From positions 24,534 to 88,533 of the forward strand of contig JBMNHF010000021.1 of NCBI GenBank assembly GCA_050950205.1: 64,000 bases of DNA. Direction: 5' to 3'. Below are positions 22,095-31,799 of the stretch, one piece after another. Numbering within the stretch: the first letter of the stretch is position 1; each line of letters starts with the position of its first letter. A model generated the notes under the pieces. That model saw nothing but the letters and a program-made list of their open reading frames with translations, searched no databases and was not told the DNA's origin. The translations under genes were made by a program, and so were the position numbers. The DNA comes from WRAV01 sp050950205. Lineage in GTDB: Bacteria > Bacillota > Clostridia > Oscillospirales > Ruminococcaceae.

Positions 22095-24716
22095 ATGGCC
22101 AAGGAGCTGCAAAAACAATACAATCCGGCACAGGTAGAGGACCGCATCTACGACTTTTGGGAAAAGGGCGGCTGGTTTCAAGCCACGCCAAACAGCGGGA
22201 AAAAGCCCTATACCATCGTCATGCCGCCCCCTAATATCACCGGGCAGCTTCACATGGGCCACGCTCTGGACAACACCCTGCAGGACCTGCTGGTGCGCTG
22301 GCGCAGAATGCAGGGTTACGAGACCCTTTGGGTGCCGGGTACCGACCACGCATCCATCGCCACCGAAGCAAAAATTGTAGAGGCCTTGCAGAAAGAGGGG
22401 CTTTCCAAGGAGGACCTGGGCCGGGAAAAATACCTGGAACGGGCCTGGGCCTGGAAGGAGCAATACGGCGGCCGCATTGTGCAGCAGCTGCGCAAGCTGG
22501 GCAGCTCCTGTGACTGGAGCCGGGAGCGGTTCACCATGGACGAAGGCTGCAGCAAAGCTGTGGTGGAGGTGTTTAACCGCCTGTACGAAAAGGGGCTGAT
22601 TTATCGGGGAGAGCGGATCATCAACTGGTGCCCCACCTGCCACACCTCCATCTCCGACATTGAGGTGGAGTACGAGGAGCAGCAGGGCCATTTCTGGCAT
22701 ATCAAATATCCCCTTAAGGACGGCAGCGACTATTTGGAAATTGCCACCACCCGTCCCGAAACCATGTTGGGAGATACCGCCGTGGCCGTCCATCCCGAGG
22801 ATAAGCGCTACGCCCATATGATTGGCAAAACTTTGATTTTGCCCTTAACAGGCCGGGAAATCCCTGTCATTGCCGACAATTATGTCGACCCGGAGTTTGG
22901 TACCGGCGCGGTGAAGATCACCCCTGCCCACGACCCCAACGACTTTGAGGTGGGGTTGCGCCATGCTCTGCCGGTCATCAATGTGATGAACGAGGACGCC
23001 ACCATTAACGAAAACGGTGGAAAATACGCCGGCCTTAACCGCTACGAAGCGAGAAAGCAGATTCTGGCCGATCTGGAGGAGCAGGGCCTTTTGGTGAAGG
23101 TGCGGGATCACGCCCACAACGTAGGCACCTGCTACCGCTGCTCCGACACGGTGGAACCTTGGGCCAGCCAGCAGTGGTTCGTCAAGATGAAGCCTCTGGC
23201 CGAGCCCGCCATTGAGGTGGTACGAAACGGCACCACCAAATTTGTTCCCGAGCGGTTTGATAAAATCTACTTCCACTGGATGGAAAATATTCGGGACTGG
23301 TGTATTTCCCGCCAGATCTGGTGGGGGCATCAGATTCCCGCCTGGTACTGCGGCGACTGCGGCGAAGTGATTGTGGCTCGCCAAACCCCCGACACCTGCC
23401 CCAAATGCGGCAGTCAAAAACTCACCCAGGATCAGGACACTCTGGACACCTGGTTCTCCTCGGCGTTGTGGCCCTTCTCCACCTTGGGCTGGCCGGACAA
23501 TACCGATGATCTGAAGTACTTCTACCCCACCAGCGACATGGTCACCGGCTACGACATCATCTTCTTCTGGGTGGCACGGATGATCTTCTCCGGCGTGGAG
23601 CAGATGGGAGAAAGCCCCTTCTCCACCGTCTTTATCCACGGGCTGGTGCGGGATGCCCAGGGGCGCAAAATGTCCAAATCCTTAGGCAACGGCATCGATC
23701 CTCTGGATGTGATTGAGGAATACGGCGCCGACGCCCTGCGCTTTACCCTGGCCACCGGTGTGTCTCCCGGCAACGACATGCGTTTTATCGAGGATAAGGT
23801 GCGGGCTGCCCGCAACTTCTGCAACAAAATTTGGAACGCCGTCCGCTATGTGCTGATGAATCTGGAGGAAGGGGACACCCCTTGTCTTCCCGCCACCTTG
23901 GCCATCGAGGACAAGTGGCTTCTCTCCCTTTACAACCGGCTGGTGGGCGAAGTCACCGAAAACCTGGAAAAATACGAGCTGGGCATTGCCGCCCAAAAGC
24001 TTTATGATTTCTTCTGGGACATTCTCTGCGACTGGTATATTGAGCTGAGCAAGTCCCGGATGCAGGAGGGGGGCGAAGCCGCCCTGCGGGCCCGTCAGGT
24101 GCTCCTCTATGTGCTGGACGGTTCTTTGCGTCTGCTCCATCCCTTTATGCCCTTCATCACCGAGGAGGTGTGGCAGGCTCTTCCCCATGAGGGCGAGACC
24201 TTGATGATTCAAAGCTGGCCCACCTCCAATCCTGCCCTCGATTTTGCCCGGGAGGAGCGGGAGTTTAACATGGTGGTGGAAGCCATCCGCGCGATTCGGG
24301 CACGCAGAGCAGAACTGGGCGTATCCCCTTCCAAGAAGGCGCGGCTCAACATCCAAACCGATTACGCCGCTGTCTTTGCCCAAGGGGCACCCTTCCTGCA
24401 GCGTCTGGCCTCTGCCAGCCATGTGGAAATTGGCAACAGCTTTGACCCCGCCGGTTCGGTACAGGTGATCACCGATGCCGCCCGCATCTTCATCCCCATG
24501 GCAGAGCTTTTGGATCTGGACAAAGAGCGGGCAAGGCTGGAAAAGGAAAAAACCACCGCTCAAAACGAAATTGCCATGATTGAAAAGAAGCTGCAAAACC
24601 AAGGCTTTGTGGCAAAAGCCCCCGCCGCCGTGGTAGAAGGAGAACGGGAAAAGCTGCGCAAGGCTTCGGAACGTCTGGCCAAAATCGAAGAAAGTCTCGC
24701 AGAGCTGCCCGGCTGA
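22095..24716 (+). CDS. valS: valyl-tRNA synthetase
   Basis: Charges tRNA-Val and edits mischarged threonine. 873 residues from the ATG at 22095, with GGAGGG 7 bases upstream. Class I motifs are intact: HMGH (PPPNITGQLHMGHAL, near 42-56) and KMSKS (GRKMSKSLGN, near 525). The CP1 editing insertion carries ATTRPETMLGDTAVAVHP near 215. A zinc-finger-like stretch (CGDCGEVI, CPKCGSQK) lies near 420-440, and the C-terminal coiled coil (LDKERARLEKEK...) that binds tRNA is present. Unlike many Bacillota valS genes, it shows no T-box leader. Confidence 0.98.
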   Translation: MAKELQKQYNPAQVEDRIYDFWEKGGWFQATPNSGKKPYTIVMPPPNITGQLHMGHALDNTLQDLLVRWRRMQGYETLWVPGTDHASIATEAKIVEALQKEGLSKEDLGREKYLERAWAWKEQYGGRIVQQLRKLGSSCDWSRERFTMDEGCSKAVVEVFNRLYEKGLIYRGERIINWCPTCHTSISDIEVEYEEQQGHFWHIKYPLKDGSDYLEIATTRPETMLGDTAVAVHPEDKRYAHMIGKTLILPLTGREIPVIADNYVDPEFGTGAVKITPAHDPNDFEVGLRHALPVINVMNEDATINENGGKYAGLNRYEARKQILADLEEQGLLVKVRDHAHNVGTCYRCSDTVEPWASQQWFVKMKPLAEPAIEVVRNGTTKFVPERFDKIYFHWMENIRDWCISRQIWWGHQIPAWYCGDCGEVIVARQTPDTCPKCGSQKLTQDQDTLDTWFSSALWPFSTLGWPDNTDDLKYFYPTSDMVTGYDIIFFWVARMIFSGVEQMGESPFSTVFIHGLVRDAQGRKMSKSLGNGIDPLDVIEEYGADALRFTLATGVSPGNDMRFIEDKVRAARNFCNKIWNAVRYVLMNLEEGDTPCLPATLAIEDKWLLSLYNRLVGEVTENLEKYELGIAAQKLYDFFWDILCDWYIELSKSRMQEGGEAALRARQVLLYVLDGSLRLLHPFMPFITEEVWQALPHEGETLMIQSWPTSNPALDFAREEREFNMVVEAIRAIRARRAELGVSPSKKARLNIQTDYAAVFAQGAPFLQRLASASHVEIGNSFDPAGSVQVITDAARIFIPMAELLDLDKERARLEKEKTTAQNEIAMIEKKLQNQGFVAKAPAAVVEGEREKLRKASERLAKIEESLAELPG

Positions 24717-24728
24717 TGCGATAAAGTT

Positions 24729-24762
24729 ACAACAGCGGTTCCCCAGTAGGAACCGCTGTTGT
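24729..24762 (+). terminator. rho-independent terminator of valS
   Basis: AACAGCGGTTCC and GGAACCGCTGTT form a 12-base stem (extendable by 2) with loop CCAGTA, followed by TTTTATTT. It lies 12 bases after the valS stop. Confidence 0.9.
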
Positions 24763-24801
24763 TTTATTTGGAAACTTGTCTATGAAAATTAATGTAAGCT
24801 C

Positions 24802-24830
24802 TTTCATTTTTCTTCTTTTTTTGCTATGAT
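24802..24830 (+). promoter_or_regulatory. probable promoter of uxaE
   Basis: An extended -10 TGCTATGAT (24822-24830) with a weak -35 TTTCAT 17 bases upstream. The weak -35 and very T-rich spacer suggest dependence on an activator or on the extended -10. Confidence 0.5.
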
Positions 24831-24884
24831 AGGAACAGCGCAACTTTGGGATATACTCAATATTGCAGAAACGGGGGTAATATT

Positions 24885-26327
24885 ATGAACAAAACAAAAG
24901 CATTGGAGATCCTGCAAAAAGCAGACGCCTCCGCAGAACTCTACGAAGATTCCTGGATGCCGGAGGAAGCTGCCTTTGCCGCCTGGTTTGAGGATGCCGA
25001 CGTGCTGGCCACCTGGGACGAGAGCCCTCTGGCAAAAGCCCTGACCGGAGGCAAAGATGTTTCCGACGGGATTCGGGTTTATCCCATGAATCATCAAAAC
25101 CGTCTGGCCGTCAACGAAAGGCTGGAGTTCACCCGCCCTGTGTCGTTGGCAGCTCATGGCAGAACCTTTGGTCTGGGAGACCGGCTGGGCCCTGCGGGAT
25201 ATGCCCACCTTCAGGTAGTCAAAGCTCATGACGTCAGGCCCATTTTGGCCCAGCAGAGCATGCGGGAGCTGACCTTGACCGGCCGCAGCTGGGACGATGT
25301 GCTGGATGCCGCCGTTTGGTCGGTGGTAAAGGCCGGCTGGAGAGACGGATTTGGCGCCGACGGCGACCACCTGAAAAAGCCCGAGGATATTCAGCACGCT
25401 CTTTCCTGCGGTTATTCCATGATCACCCTGGACTGCTCCGAAAACCTTAAAACACCGCCGGCAGATCCCGTCGAGCTGGAAAAAGCCTACAACGCCATCG
25501 ACGCTGCCAAGCGGGCCGAGTGGGAAGGGGAGTATATCGGCAATGCTTTGGCAGAAAAGCTGGGTGCTTCCATCGACAAGGCCGCTCTGATGCGGGCAGC
25601 GGTGGCTTTTGGGGACGCCATCCCCTTTATCACCGATATCTACGAAAACATCATTACCAAGGCAGGGCGCCGCATCGACTTTGAAGTCTCGGTGGACGAA
25701 ACTCCCTTTGAGACCGAGCCCGCCACCCACTTCTTTGTGGCAAACGAGCTGAAAAAGGCAAAGGTAGTGGCGGATAGCATGGCTCCCCGGTTTGTGGGCG
25801 AGTTCCAAAAGGGCATCGACTACATTGGGGACGTCAAGGAGTTCCATGAGAGCTTTAAGGTTCACTGCGCCATTGCCAAGGAGTTTGGCTATCGCATCAG
25901 TGTCCACTCGGGCAGCGACAAGTTTTCCATCTATCCCAGTGTTGCCGAGCTGACCGGGGGCAAATTCCATGTCAAGACTGCCGGCACCAACTGGCTGGAG
26001 GCGGTGCGGGTCATCGCCGAGAAGGAGCCGGAGCTGTACCGCAAAATGCACCGCTGCGCTCTGGAGAATTTAGAAAAGGCCAAAGCCCTGTATGTGGTGC
26101 ACTGCGACATTTCCAAAATTAAGCCGCTGGACGAAGTGGAGGACAAAGACCTCATCGACTACCTCAATCAGGACGACAGCCGCCAGCTGCTCCACATCAC
26201 CTACGGCTTTATGCTGGATCAGGGTCTGCGGGAGCCCATCTATGCCGCATTGAGAAAGCATCGCAAAACCTTTGACCAAAACCTGATCCGCCACATTGGC
26301 AAGCATATTTCCCTGCTGGGCTGCTAG
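24885..26327 (+). CDS. uxaE: tagaturonate epimerase (UxaE family)
   Basis: A 480-residue protein resembling UxaE, which converts D-tagaturonate to D-fructuronate in galacturonate catabolism of Thermotoga and Clostridia. Conserved blocks include AHGRTFGLGDRLGPAGYAHL (about 85-105), VSVDETPFETEPATHFF (about 265-280) and ISVHSGSDKFSIYP (about 340). The start is the ATG at 24885, with GGGGG about 8 bases upstream. It is monocistronic, with its own promoter and a terminator shared with the convergent operon. No other uronate genes are nearby. The assignment is by family resemblance. Confidence 0.85.
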   Translation: MNKTKALEILQKADASAELYEDSWMPEEAAFAAWFEDADVLATWDESPLAKALTGGKDVSDGIRVYPMNHQNRLAVNERLEFTRPVSLAAHGRTFGLGDRLGPAGYAHLQVVKAHDVRPILAQQSMRELTLTGRSWDDVLDAAVWSVVKAGWRDGFGADGDHLKKPEDIQHALSCGYSMITLDCSENLKTPPADPVELEKAYNAIDAAKRAEWEGEYIGNALAEKLGASIDKAALMRAAVAFGDAIPFITDIYENIITKAGRRIDFEVSVDETPFETEPATHFFVANELKKAKVVADSMAPRFVGEFQKGIDYIGDVKEFHESFKVHCAIAKEFGYRISVHSGSDKFSIYPSVAELTGGKFHVKTAGTNWLEAVRVIAEKEPELYRKMHRCALENLEKAKALYVVHCDISKIKPLDEVEDKDLIDYLNQDDSRQLLHITYGFMLDQGLREPIYAALRKHRKTFDQNLIRHIGKHISLLGC

Positions 26328-26365
26328 TGCCATTATTTTGCTAGTTTGAGGTTTTCCCTATTTAT

Positions 26366-26409
26366 AAAAACACCTTCCGTGCAGAATTCCTGCACCGGAA
26401 GGTGTTTTT
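26366..26409. terminator. bidirectional terminator between uxaE and the rmlB-like gene
   Basis: A long stem with arms AAAAACACCTTCCG and CGGAAGGTGTTTTT continues through TGCAG/CTGCA with one bulged base, and the loop is AATTC. A runs and T runs flank the stem, so it works for both convergent units. The last bases overlap the stop region of the rmlB-like gene. Confidence 0.9.
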
Positions 26410-27358
26410 ATCTAGATCGTATTTGTTTGGCATACCATTCAACGCAGTAGGACAGCTCCCGTTCAAAGTCCCCTTCTGTGCAAAATCCCAACTGCTGCCG
26501 CATTTTTTCAGCACAGATTCGGTAGCGGCGATCGTGACCGGGGCGATCCGGAACAAAGCGGATGAGATGATGTCCACAGCCCAGCTGATCCAATATCCGG
26601 TGAATGAGGGTGAGATTTTCCAGCTCGGTCTGGGGGGCAATGTTGTAGATTTCCCCCGGTGTTCCCCCCTCCAGCACTGCAGCCACAGCCCGACAATGCT
26701 CCCGCACCGAAATCCAGCACCGGCGCTGCAATCCGTCCCCGTACACCGGGATTTCTCTCCCACGCAGCGCTGCATCAATGGTCATGGGAATCAGCTTTTC
26801 CCGGTGCTGACCCTCTCCAAAATTGTTGCAGCAGCGGGTGATGGTGACCGGCAGCCCATAAGTGCGAAAGTAGCTGAGGGCCAACAGGTCGGCCGATGCC
26901 TTGGTTGCAGCATAAGGGTTGGAGGGCAACAGGGGAGCATCCTCCCTGCAGCCCTGTTCTTCTTCAGGGGAAGCGGGGCCGTATACCTCGTCGGTGGAAA
27001 TCTGGTGGAAGGGAATATCCCGCCTGCGGCACTGCTCCAACAGAACCCCCACCCCCTCCACATTGGTGCGGACAAAGATAAGAGGATCGGTGATAGAGCG
27101 GTCCACATGGGATTCTGCCGCAAAGTTCACCACCATTTCCGGCACAAAGCGGTCAAACACCTCTTTTATGGCAGCGCAGTCGCAAATATTTTCCTTTACA
27201 AAGGAGAAGTTGGGATGCTCCATACAGTCCTGCAGCCGCCCTAAATCCGCCGCATAGGTGAGGTTGTCCACGCAGCAAATCAAATGCTCCCTGCGGAGCA
27301 TTTGGCGGATGAAGTGAGAGCCGATAAACCCCGCCCCTCCCGTCACCAAAAGCCTCAC
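26408..27358 (-). CDS. dTDP-glucose 4,6-dehydratase-like enzyme (RmlB/RfbB family)
   Basis: Extended short-chain dehydrogenase of 316 residues. The start is GTG at 27358 with GAGGAGGTGG just upstream, overlapping the ATPase stop (GTGA). TGGAGFIGSH is the NAD-binding motif (6-15), with AAESHVDRSI near 82, STDEVYG near 122, catalytic YAATK near 149, and VPDRPGHDRRY near 265, all RmlB hallmarks. It should make dTDP-4-keto-6-deoxyglucose. That is the substrate of the WecE-like aminotransferase at the other end of the same operon, so the two form a pathway. It is the last gene of the operon. Confidence 0.88.
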   Translation of the reverse strand: MRLLVTGGAGFIGSHFIRQMLRREHLICCVDNLTYAADLGRLQDCMEHPNFSFVKENICDCAAIKEVFDRFVPEMVVNFAAESHVDRSITDPLIFVRTNVEGVGVLLEQCRRRDIPFHQISTDEVYGPASPEEEQGCREDAPLLPSNPYAATKASADLLALSYFRTYGLPVTITRCCNNFGEGQHREKLIPMTIDAALRGREIPVYGDGLQRRCWISVREHCRAVAAVLEGGTPGEIYNIAPQTELENLTLIHRILDQLGCGHHLIRFVPDRPGHDRRYRICAEKMRQQLGFCTEGDFERELSYCVEWYAKQIRSR

Positions 27359-28095
27359 GGCGCCACCTCCTCTCCAGTTGATGGAGAAAGCAGCCGGCGT
27401 ATTTCTTCCTGGTTGATTTGGGCGGAATTTAGCCGCAGAATTTCTCTGCCATTGGCGGTGAGAAAGGCCGGAGAAGAAGAAAGGCACAGCGCCTCTTCAA
27501 TATCGTGGGTCACAAAGAGCACCGAGCAGCGGTGAACGGCGCAAAGGTTGAGCAAAAGCTCCTGCATACTGCGGCGGAGCATGGAGTCCAACGCCCCAAA
27601 GGGCTCGTCCAGCAGCAGCAGCTCCGGCTGCAGGGCAAAGGCTCTGGCCAATGCCGCCCGCTGCTTCATCCCTCCCGAAAGCTGGGCGGGCCACAAGTCC
27701 CCGCAACCGGAAAGCCCTGTCTGTTCCAGCCAGTAGGCAGCCTGCTCCTTTGCCTCCTGCTTGGTCAGATTGGGGTAGACGGTGCGCAGAGCAAAGCTGA
27801 TATTGGCACCCACCCGCCTCCAAGGGAAAAGCTGGTCAAAGGTTTGAACCACCACAAAGCGGTTGAAAGAAGGTCCCGCAATGGGAGCACCGTTCCACAA
27901 AGCCCTGCCACCATCGGGGAAATCGTATCCGGCAACGATGCGCAAAAGGGTGGTCTTTCCGCTGCCGGAGCGCCCCAGCAGGGTGACCAGTTCCCCTTCC
28001 CCTACCGTCAGGCTCACCCCTTGCAGCACCGGACGCACCCCATCCTCGGTTGCAAAGCTTTTGTGTATGTTTTCCAGTACCAGTCCCTGCACCAT
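27355..28095 (-). CDS. NitT/TauT-type ABC transporter ATP-binding protein
   Basis: A 246-residue ATPase of the nitrate/sulfonate/taurine (NrtD/SsuB/TauB) family. Walker A GRSGSGKTTLL near 40, Q-loop VVQTFDQLFPWRRV, signature LSGGMKQRAALARAFA, Walker B LLLLDEPFGALDSMLR and the H-loop THDIEEAL are complete. It overlaps the rmlB-like gene by 4 bases and follows the permease gene by 28. The transported substrate cannot be told from sequence; riboflavin- or thiamine-precursor and sulfonate systems share this type. Confidence 0.93.
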   Translation of the reverse strand: MVQGLVLENIHKSFATEDGVRPVLQGVSLTVGEGELVTLLGRSGSGKTTLLRIVAGYDFPDGGRALWNGAPIAGPSFNRFVVVQTFDQLFPWRRVGANISFALRTVYPNLTKQEAKEQAAYWLEQTGLSGCGDLWPAQLSGGMKQRAALARAFALQPELLLLDEPFGALDSMLRRSMQELLLNLCAVHRCSVLFVTHDIEEALCLSSSPAFLTANGREILRLNSAQINQEEIRRLLSPSTGEEVAP

Positions 28096-28123
28096 AAGCC
28101 TCCTAAAATTTAAGAGTATGCCC

Positions 28124-28909
28124 TTACTTTGAAGCAGCCATCCCCCAGCGAATCACTGTTTTCCGCTCCACCCACAAAAGGAGTTCCTCCACCAGCATTC
28201 CAATGATAGCCACCACAAAAATACCGGCAAAGAGCCCCGCGGTGTCCATCATCACTCGGTTTTGGAACAAAAACCACCCCACCCCTCCCGATGAGGCCAC
28301 GGCGCCAAAAATCATCTCGGCGCTGATGAGAGCACGCCACGCTCTTGCCCACCCGATCTTCAGCCCCGCCAAAAAGGAGGAAAGAGACGACGGCAGGTAG
28401 ACGTTGCAGAGCATCCAAAGCGGTGAGGAACAAAGGCTTTTGCCGCACTCCACGTAGACGGGAGGAGTCGATTTCAGCCCTGCGATGAGGTTGAGGAGCA
28501 TGGGCCACAAGGTGGAGTGGACGATGATGGCAACCACCGCACGGTACCCCACTCCAAACCAGACAATGATCAAAGGCAGCAGAGCAATGGCCGGCAGTGG
28601 ATGAGCCAAGGCGCAAAGAGTGTCGGCCAAACTGGCGAACACCCTGCTGTATAGGCAGAGAAGCGCTATCGCCAAACTAAGGGCAACGGCGATGGTCGTT
28701 CCCCGCAAAATGATGGTCAATGAAAACCCAATTTGGCTAGCTAAATCCCCGTCAAGCAGTTGGGTGACCAAAGCGTTCCACACCTGCCAAGGGGCCGGAA
28801 GCAGCAGAGGAGAAACTCGTTTGCTCCACACTCCACCCTGCCAGATCAGCAGCAGCAGGCAAATCCAAACAAGGCGCTGCACCAAGCGGTTTTGGAACAG
28901 TTTCTTCAT
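28124..28909 (-). CDS. NitT/TauT-type ABC transporter permease
   Basis: A 261-residue membrane protein with a BPD_transp_1 fold and about six helices. It begins MKKLFQNRLVQRLVWICLLL (start 28909, ATGA overlap with the binding-protein gene). The cytosolic EAA-like loop is FLAGLKIGWARAWRALISAE near 190, as in SsuC/TauC. It is the central gene of the transporter set. Confidence 0.92.
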   Translation of the reverse strand: MKKLFQNRLVQRLVWICLLLLIWQGGVWSKRVSPLLLPAPWQVWNALVTQLLDGDLASQIGFSLTIILRGTTIAVALSLAIALLCLYSRVFASLADTLCALAHPLPAIALLPLIIVWFGVGYRAVVAIIVHSTLWPMLLNLIAGLKSTPPVYVECGKSLCSSPLWMLCNVYLPSSLSSFLAGLKIGWARAWRALISAEMIFGAVASSGGVGWFLFQNRVMMDTAGLFAGIFVVAIIGMLVEELLLWVERKTVIRWGMAASK

Positions 28910-29844
28910 GCAACAGCCTCCGGGAACAAAAGGCTGTCCAAGGAATGCTCTTTCTTGAGGTAGCCCTCTTCCAACATAAAAGCGGTAAAGGCTTCCACCC
29001 CTTCTACCTCGGTGGTGTAGGCAGCGCCGGGAGCAGTCATTTCCAGCAACAGAGCATCCGGCTCCATGCCGTAGAGAGGGGCCAGAAGCTCCGCCGCCTC
29101 CTGGGGATGCTCCTCTATCCATTCCATAGCCTTCTTCAATGCTTTGAGAAAGCCTTGGTACACCTTGGGATGCTCCCGATACAGCGACTCCCCCGCCACC
29201 GCCACAATCCCGGTAAAGGGTTGGCCCATGGCTTCCTCTCCGTCCAAAATCAGGGTCATTCCCGCCTGCTGCTCCTGCTGCAAATAAGGGGAGGTAGTAA
29301 AGTGCAGCGACACCTCTCCCCCCGAGAGCAGCGCATTCATACCATCGGGGTGGGAAAGGGTCACCAGTTGGTGGTCAAAGCGGCGAGCCTCCCCAAACTC
29401 TCTGCGGGCGGCCATGGCCAGCAAAATATGCTGGATGCTCCCCGGCTGGGGCAGGGCAATGCGCATCTTTGGCGCAATGTCCGCTAAAGACTCCACGCCG
29501 GGCTCCCGGGTGGTCAGCCCCATGGGAACTCGGGAAACCCCGGAACAAATCCGCCATTCCATCCCGGCATCCCGCCCGATGAGGAAAGGAGGGATGGCCA
29601 TACAGGCAATCTGGGTTTTGCCCGCCAGCATCGACTCCCGAATGGCGGCGGTATTGGCCAACTGCACCCATTCCACGGTGACGGAAGAAGGCAGCGTCTC
29701 TTGTAACAGGTCAAGCTCCCGCATCACCACAATGGGAGCATAGGCGGTGCCGTATTGCTGCGCAATGGTAATGCTCTGCGGCTTTTTTGGGGTGCAGCCT
29801 GCCAGCCAAAGCACCAGGCAACAAAAAACAATTCCTTTTCGCAT
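28906..29844 (-). CDS. ABC transporter substrate-binding lipoprotein (NMT1/THI5-like)
   Basis: A 312-residue exported lipoprotein. The signal peptide ends in the lipobox LAGC (Cys near 17). The mature part ITIAQQYGTAYAPIVVMREL resembles the NMT1/SsuA-like fold of periplasmic binding protein type II. It probably captures a small organic anion or vitamin precursor. It lies 10 bases after the ATP-grasp gene and is coupled to the permease by ATGA. Confidence 0.9.
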   Translation of the reverse strand: MRKGIVFCCLVLWLAGCTPKKPQSITIAQQYGTAYAPIVVMRELDLLQETLPSSVTVEWVQLANTAAIRESMLAGKTQIACMAIPPFLIGRDAGMEWRICSGVSRVPMGLTTREPGVESLADIAPKMRIALPQPGSIQHILLAMAARREFGEARRFDHQLVTLSHPDGMNALLSGGEVSLHFTTSPYLQQEQQAGMTLILDGEEAMGQPFTGIVAVAGESLYREHPKVYQGFLKALKKAMEWIEEHPQEAAELLAPLYGMEPDALLLEMTAPGAAYTTEVEGVEAFTAFMLEEGYLKKEHSLDSLLFPEAVA

Positions 29845-29854
29845 TTAAAACATC

Positions 29855-31072
29855 CTATTCTTCAAAGGGCAGGAGCATACTGTTTCCTTCCTCATCCAGC
29901 ACCTGAAAGACCCGGTAAAACTCTCTAAGGTAACGCTGCATCTGCCTTTCGTCGTCGGCGGTGAGCACCATGTGCCCCAGACGAGCCCCTGCATGTTCAA
30001 AGGCGGGCAAAACCTGCCCTTGCCGGAAGTTATACCCGGCATCTTGAACAAAGGGAAGAGCCTTAACCTCCTCCAAAGGCGTAAGATAGGCAAGCCGGCC
30101 CGGCCGGGCAAAGGGAAGAAGTACCCGAAAGCTTCCGCACCCTTTTTGGATTTTTGGGGGCGGCACTGCCTTGCCCAAGGCGCCGTCCAAAACGGCACCT
30201 AAAATGTCAAACCCGGTGGTGGCGGGTATGGTGACGTCCTCAAAGGCCCCGCCGATGCGGCAGGCCAGCTCGTTGACCACCACCCCCTCCTCCCCAAAGA
30301 GGTACTGGATATAAAGAGGCCCCTTGGATATTTCAAAGGCATCGGCAATTTGCTGGGTGAGAGTGCCAAGAAGCGCCTCCTGCCCTTGGGCATAGCGAGA
30401 AGGGTACCGGTGGGCGGCACAAACGCCGATGTGCTTGGGATGCCAAAAGGTCATCCGGTCGGTGATGGTGAGCAGGGTAGCTTGTCCGCCCTCCACCCAG
30501 GCGCTGACCGTCACCTCTTTGGAAGGGTAGTACCGCTCCCACAAAATTTTTTGGCAGCGGGAGTAGGCAGCGGTTTGGGGATAAAGGCGAGCGGCTTCCT
30601 GGGGGCTGCTCACCCGAAACACTCCCTTTTGTCCCTGACTGTCCAGCGGTTTCATCACCAAATCCCCGGGGTAGGGCCAATTGGCTGGGCCCTCCTCCCC
30701 CACCAGCCGGTATGGGTTGGTGGGAATGCCGTGGTGGGTGAGTATTTTTTTCATCAGTGCCTTGTTGGTGACAGCCAAAGCCCCCTCTTTGGAAAGATAA
30801 GAGGGCAGCCCCAGCCGCTGGGCCAGGTAGGCGGCGGTAAAGACCGGCTGGTCGGTGCCCATGGTCATTACCCCGTCCAGATGCAAAGATGCGGCCTGAC
30901 GGGCACATTCCCGCCAGTCAAAGGTGCTGATCTGCAGGTGCAAATCCGCAAGGGGGGCGGCCGGTGGGCTTTTCAGATAATCGAACAGCACCGTTTCCAG
31001 CCCCAAACGTTTGGCCCGGCGAAAGGCGGCAATCTGACAGTTGGAGCCTCCCAAAATCAGCAGCCTAGCCAT
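29855..31072 (-). CDS. ATP-grasp ligase of unknown substrate
   Basis: A 405-residue ATP-grasp enzyme. The N-terminal pre-ATP-grasp Rossmann-like domain (MARLLILGGSNCQIAAFRRA) is followed by the ATP-binding part. There LVMKPLDSQGQKGV is the glycine-rich loop (about 135-150) and VNELACRIGGAFED (about 260-275) holds metal ligands (Glu and Asn/Arg). It resembles carbamoyl-phosphate-synthase-like and PurK-like ligases that join an amine to a carboxylate. Next to a sugar aminotransferase, one inferred role is acylating or aminoacylating an amino sugar. It overlaps the GT2 gene by 8 bases. Confidence 0.82.
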   Translation of the reverse strand: MARLLILGGSNCQIAAFRRAKRLGLETVLFDYLKSPPAAPLADLHLQISTFDWRECARQAASLHLDGVMTMGTDQPVFTAAYLAQRLGLPSYLSKEGALAVTNKALMKKILTHHGIPTNPYRLVGEEGPANWPYPGDLVMKPLDSQGQKGVFRVSSPQEAARLYPQTAAYSRCQKILWERYYPSKEVTVSAWVEGGQATLLTITDRMTFWHPKHIGVCAAHRYPSRYAQGQEALLGTLTQQIADAFEISKGPLYIQYLFGEEGVVVNELACRIGGAFEDVTIPATTGFDILGAVLDGALGKAVPPPKIQKGCGSFRVLLPFARPGRLAYLTPLEEVKALPFVQDAGYNFRQGQVLPAFEHAGARLGHMVLTADDERQMQRYLREFYRVFQVLDEEGNSMLLPFEE

Positions 31073-31799
31073 AATGAATCAACTCCCCTGCCGGCACAGA
31101 AGCCACTTTGCAAGCCCTGCCCTGCCCCAAAGCATAATACCGGATGATGTTGAGGTACAATGCTGCCAGCCGAACCAGGCGGTAGCCGGACTTTCCCTCA
31201 CTTCGTGGCTTGTGTGGATAGGGAAGATTGGCTGCCCGCACCGGATGCTGAAACACCGATGCAGAAAAATAAAAAAACTTCGGCCGCTCTGCCACAGCAC
31301 GCTGCAAAAGCTTTGCCGTCATCACCCGGAAGGAGCTGACCTTTACCCCCCGGGAATGAGGAAAGAGCAGATAGAACAAAAGATCCCGCAGAACACTTCC
31401 CCCCTGCCGAATCCCCCTGCGCCCTTGGGGGATGGGCAGACCGTATACAATATCCAGATGCTGTTCCTTTAACAGGTGCCACATGGGCAGCAAATAGGCC
31501 GGGGGATGCTGGCCGTCATCATCCAGATTGGCGAGGTAGCGGCCTTTTGCCACCAGCATGCCGCAGAGGGTAGACTCCTGCTGACCCCGGTTGGCCTTTA
31601 AGGAGAGCACCGTCACCCGGGCATCCTGTTTGGCAATTTCTTTGAGCAGGGAAAGGCTTTGGTCGGTGGAGGCATCGTCCACAAAAATCAGCTCAAAGCT
31701 TACGTCCTGCAGTACGGCGCAAAGCTCCCGATACAGCGTTTTTAAGGTGGCATATCCGTTGTAAACCGGCACAATTACCGAAAGGTCTGGCTGGTTCAT
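31065..31799 (-). CDS. family 2 glycosyltransferase (DPM1/ArnC-like)
   Basis: A 244-residue GT-A glycosyltransferase: LSVIVPVYNGYATLKTLYRE at the start, FVDDASTDQSL near 40, NLDDDGQHPP (the DXD region) near 90. The family includes polyprenyl-phosphate sugar transferases such as dolichol-P-mannose synthase and ArnC. No C-terminal membrane helices are evident, unlike ArnC. It likely moves the amino sugar made by this operon onto a lipid carrier or another acceptor. It overlaps the aminotransferase gene by ATGA. Confidence 0.88.
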   Translation of the reverse strand: MNQPDLSVIVPVYNGYATLKTLYRELCAVLQDVSFELIFVDDASTDQSLSLLKEIAKQDARVTVLSLKANRGQQESTLCGMLVAKGRYLANLDDDGQHPPAYLLPMWHLLKEQHLDIVYGLPIPQGRRGIRQGGSVLRDLLFYLLFPHSRGVKVSSFRVMTAKLLQRAVAERPKFFYFSASVFQHPVRAANLPYPHKPRSEGKSGYRLVRLAALYLNIIRYYALGQGRACKVASVPAGELIHYG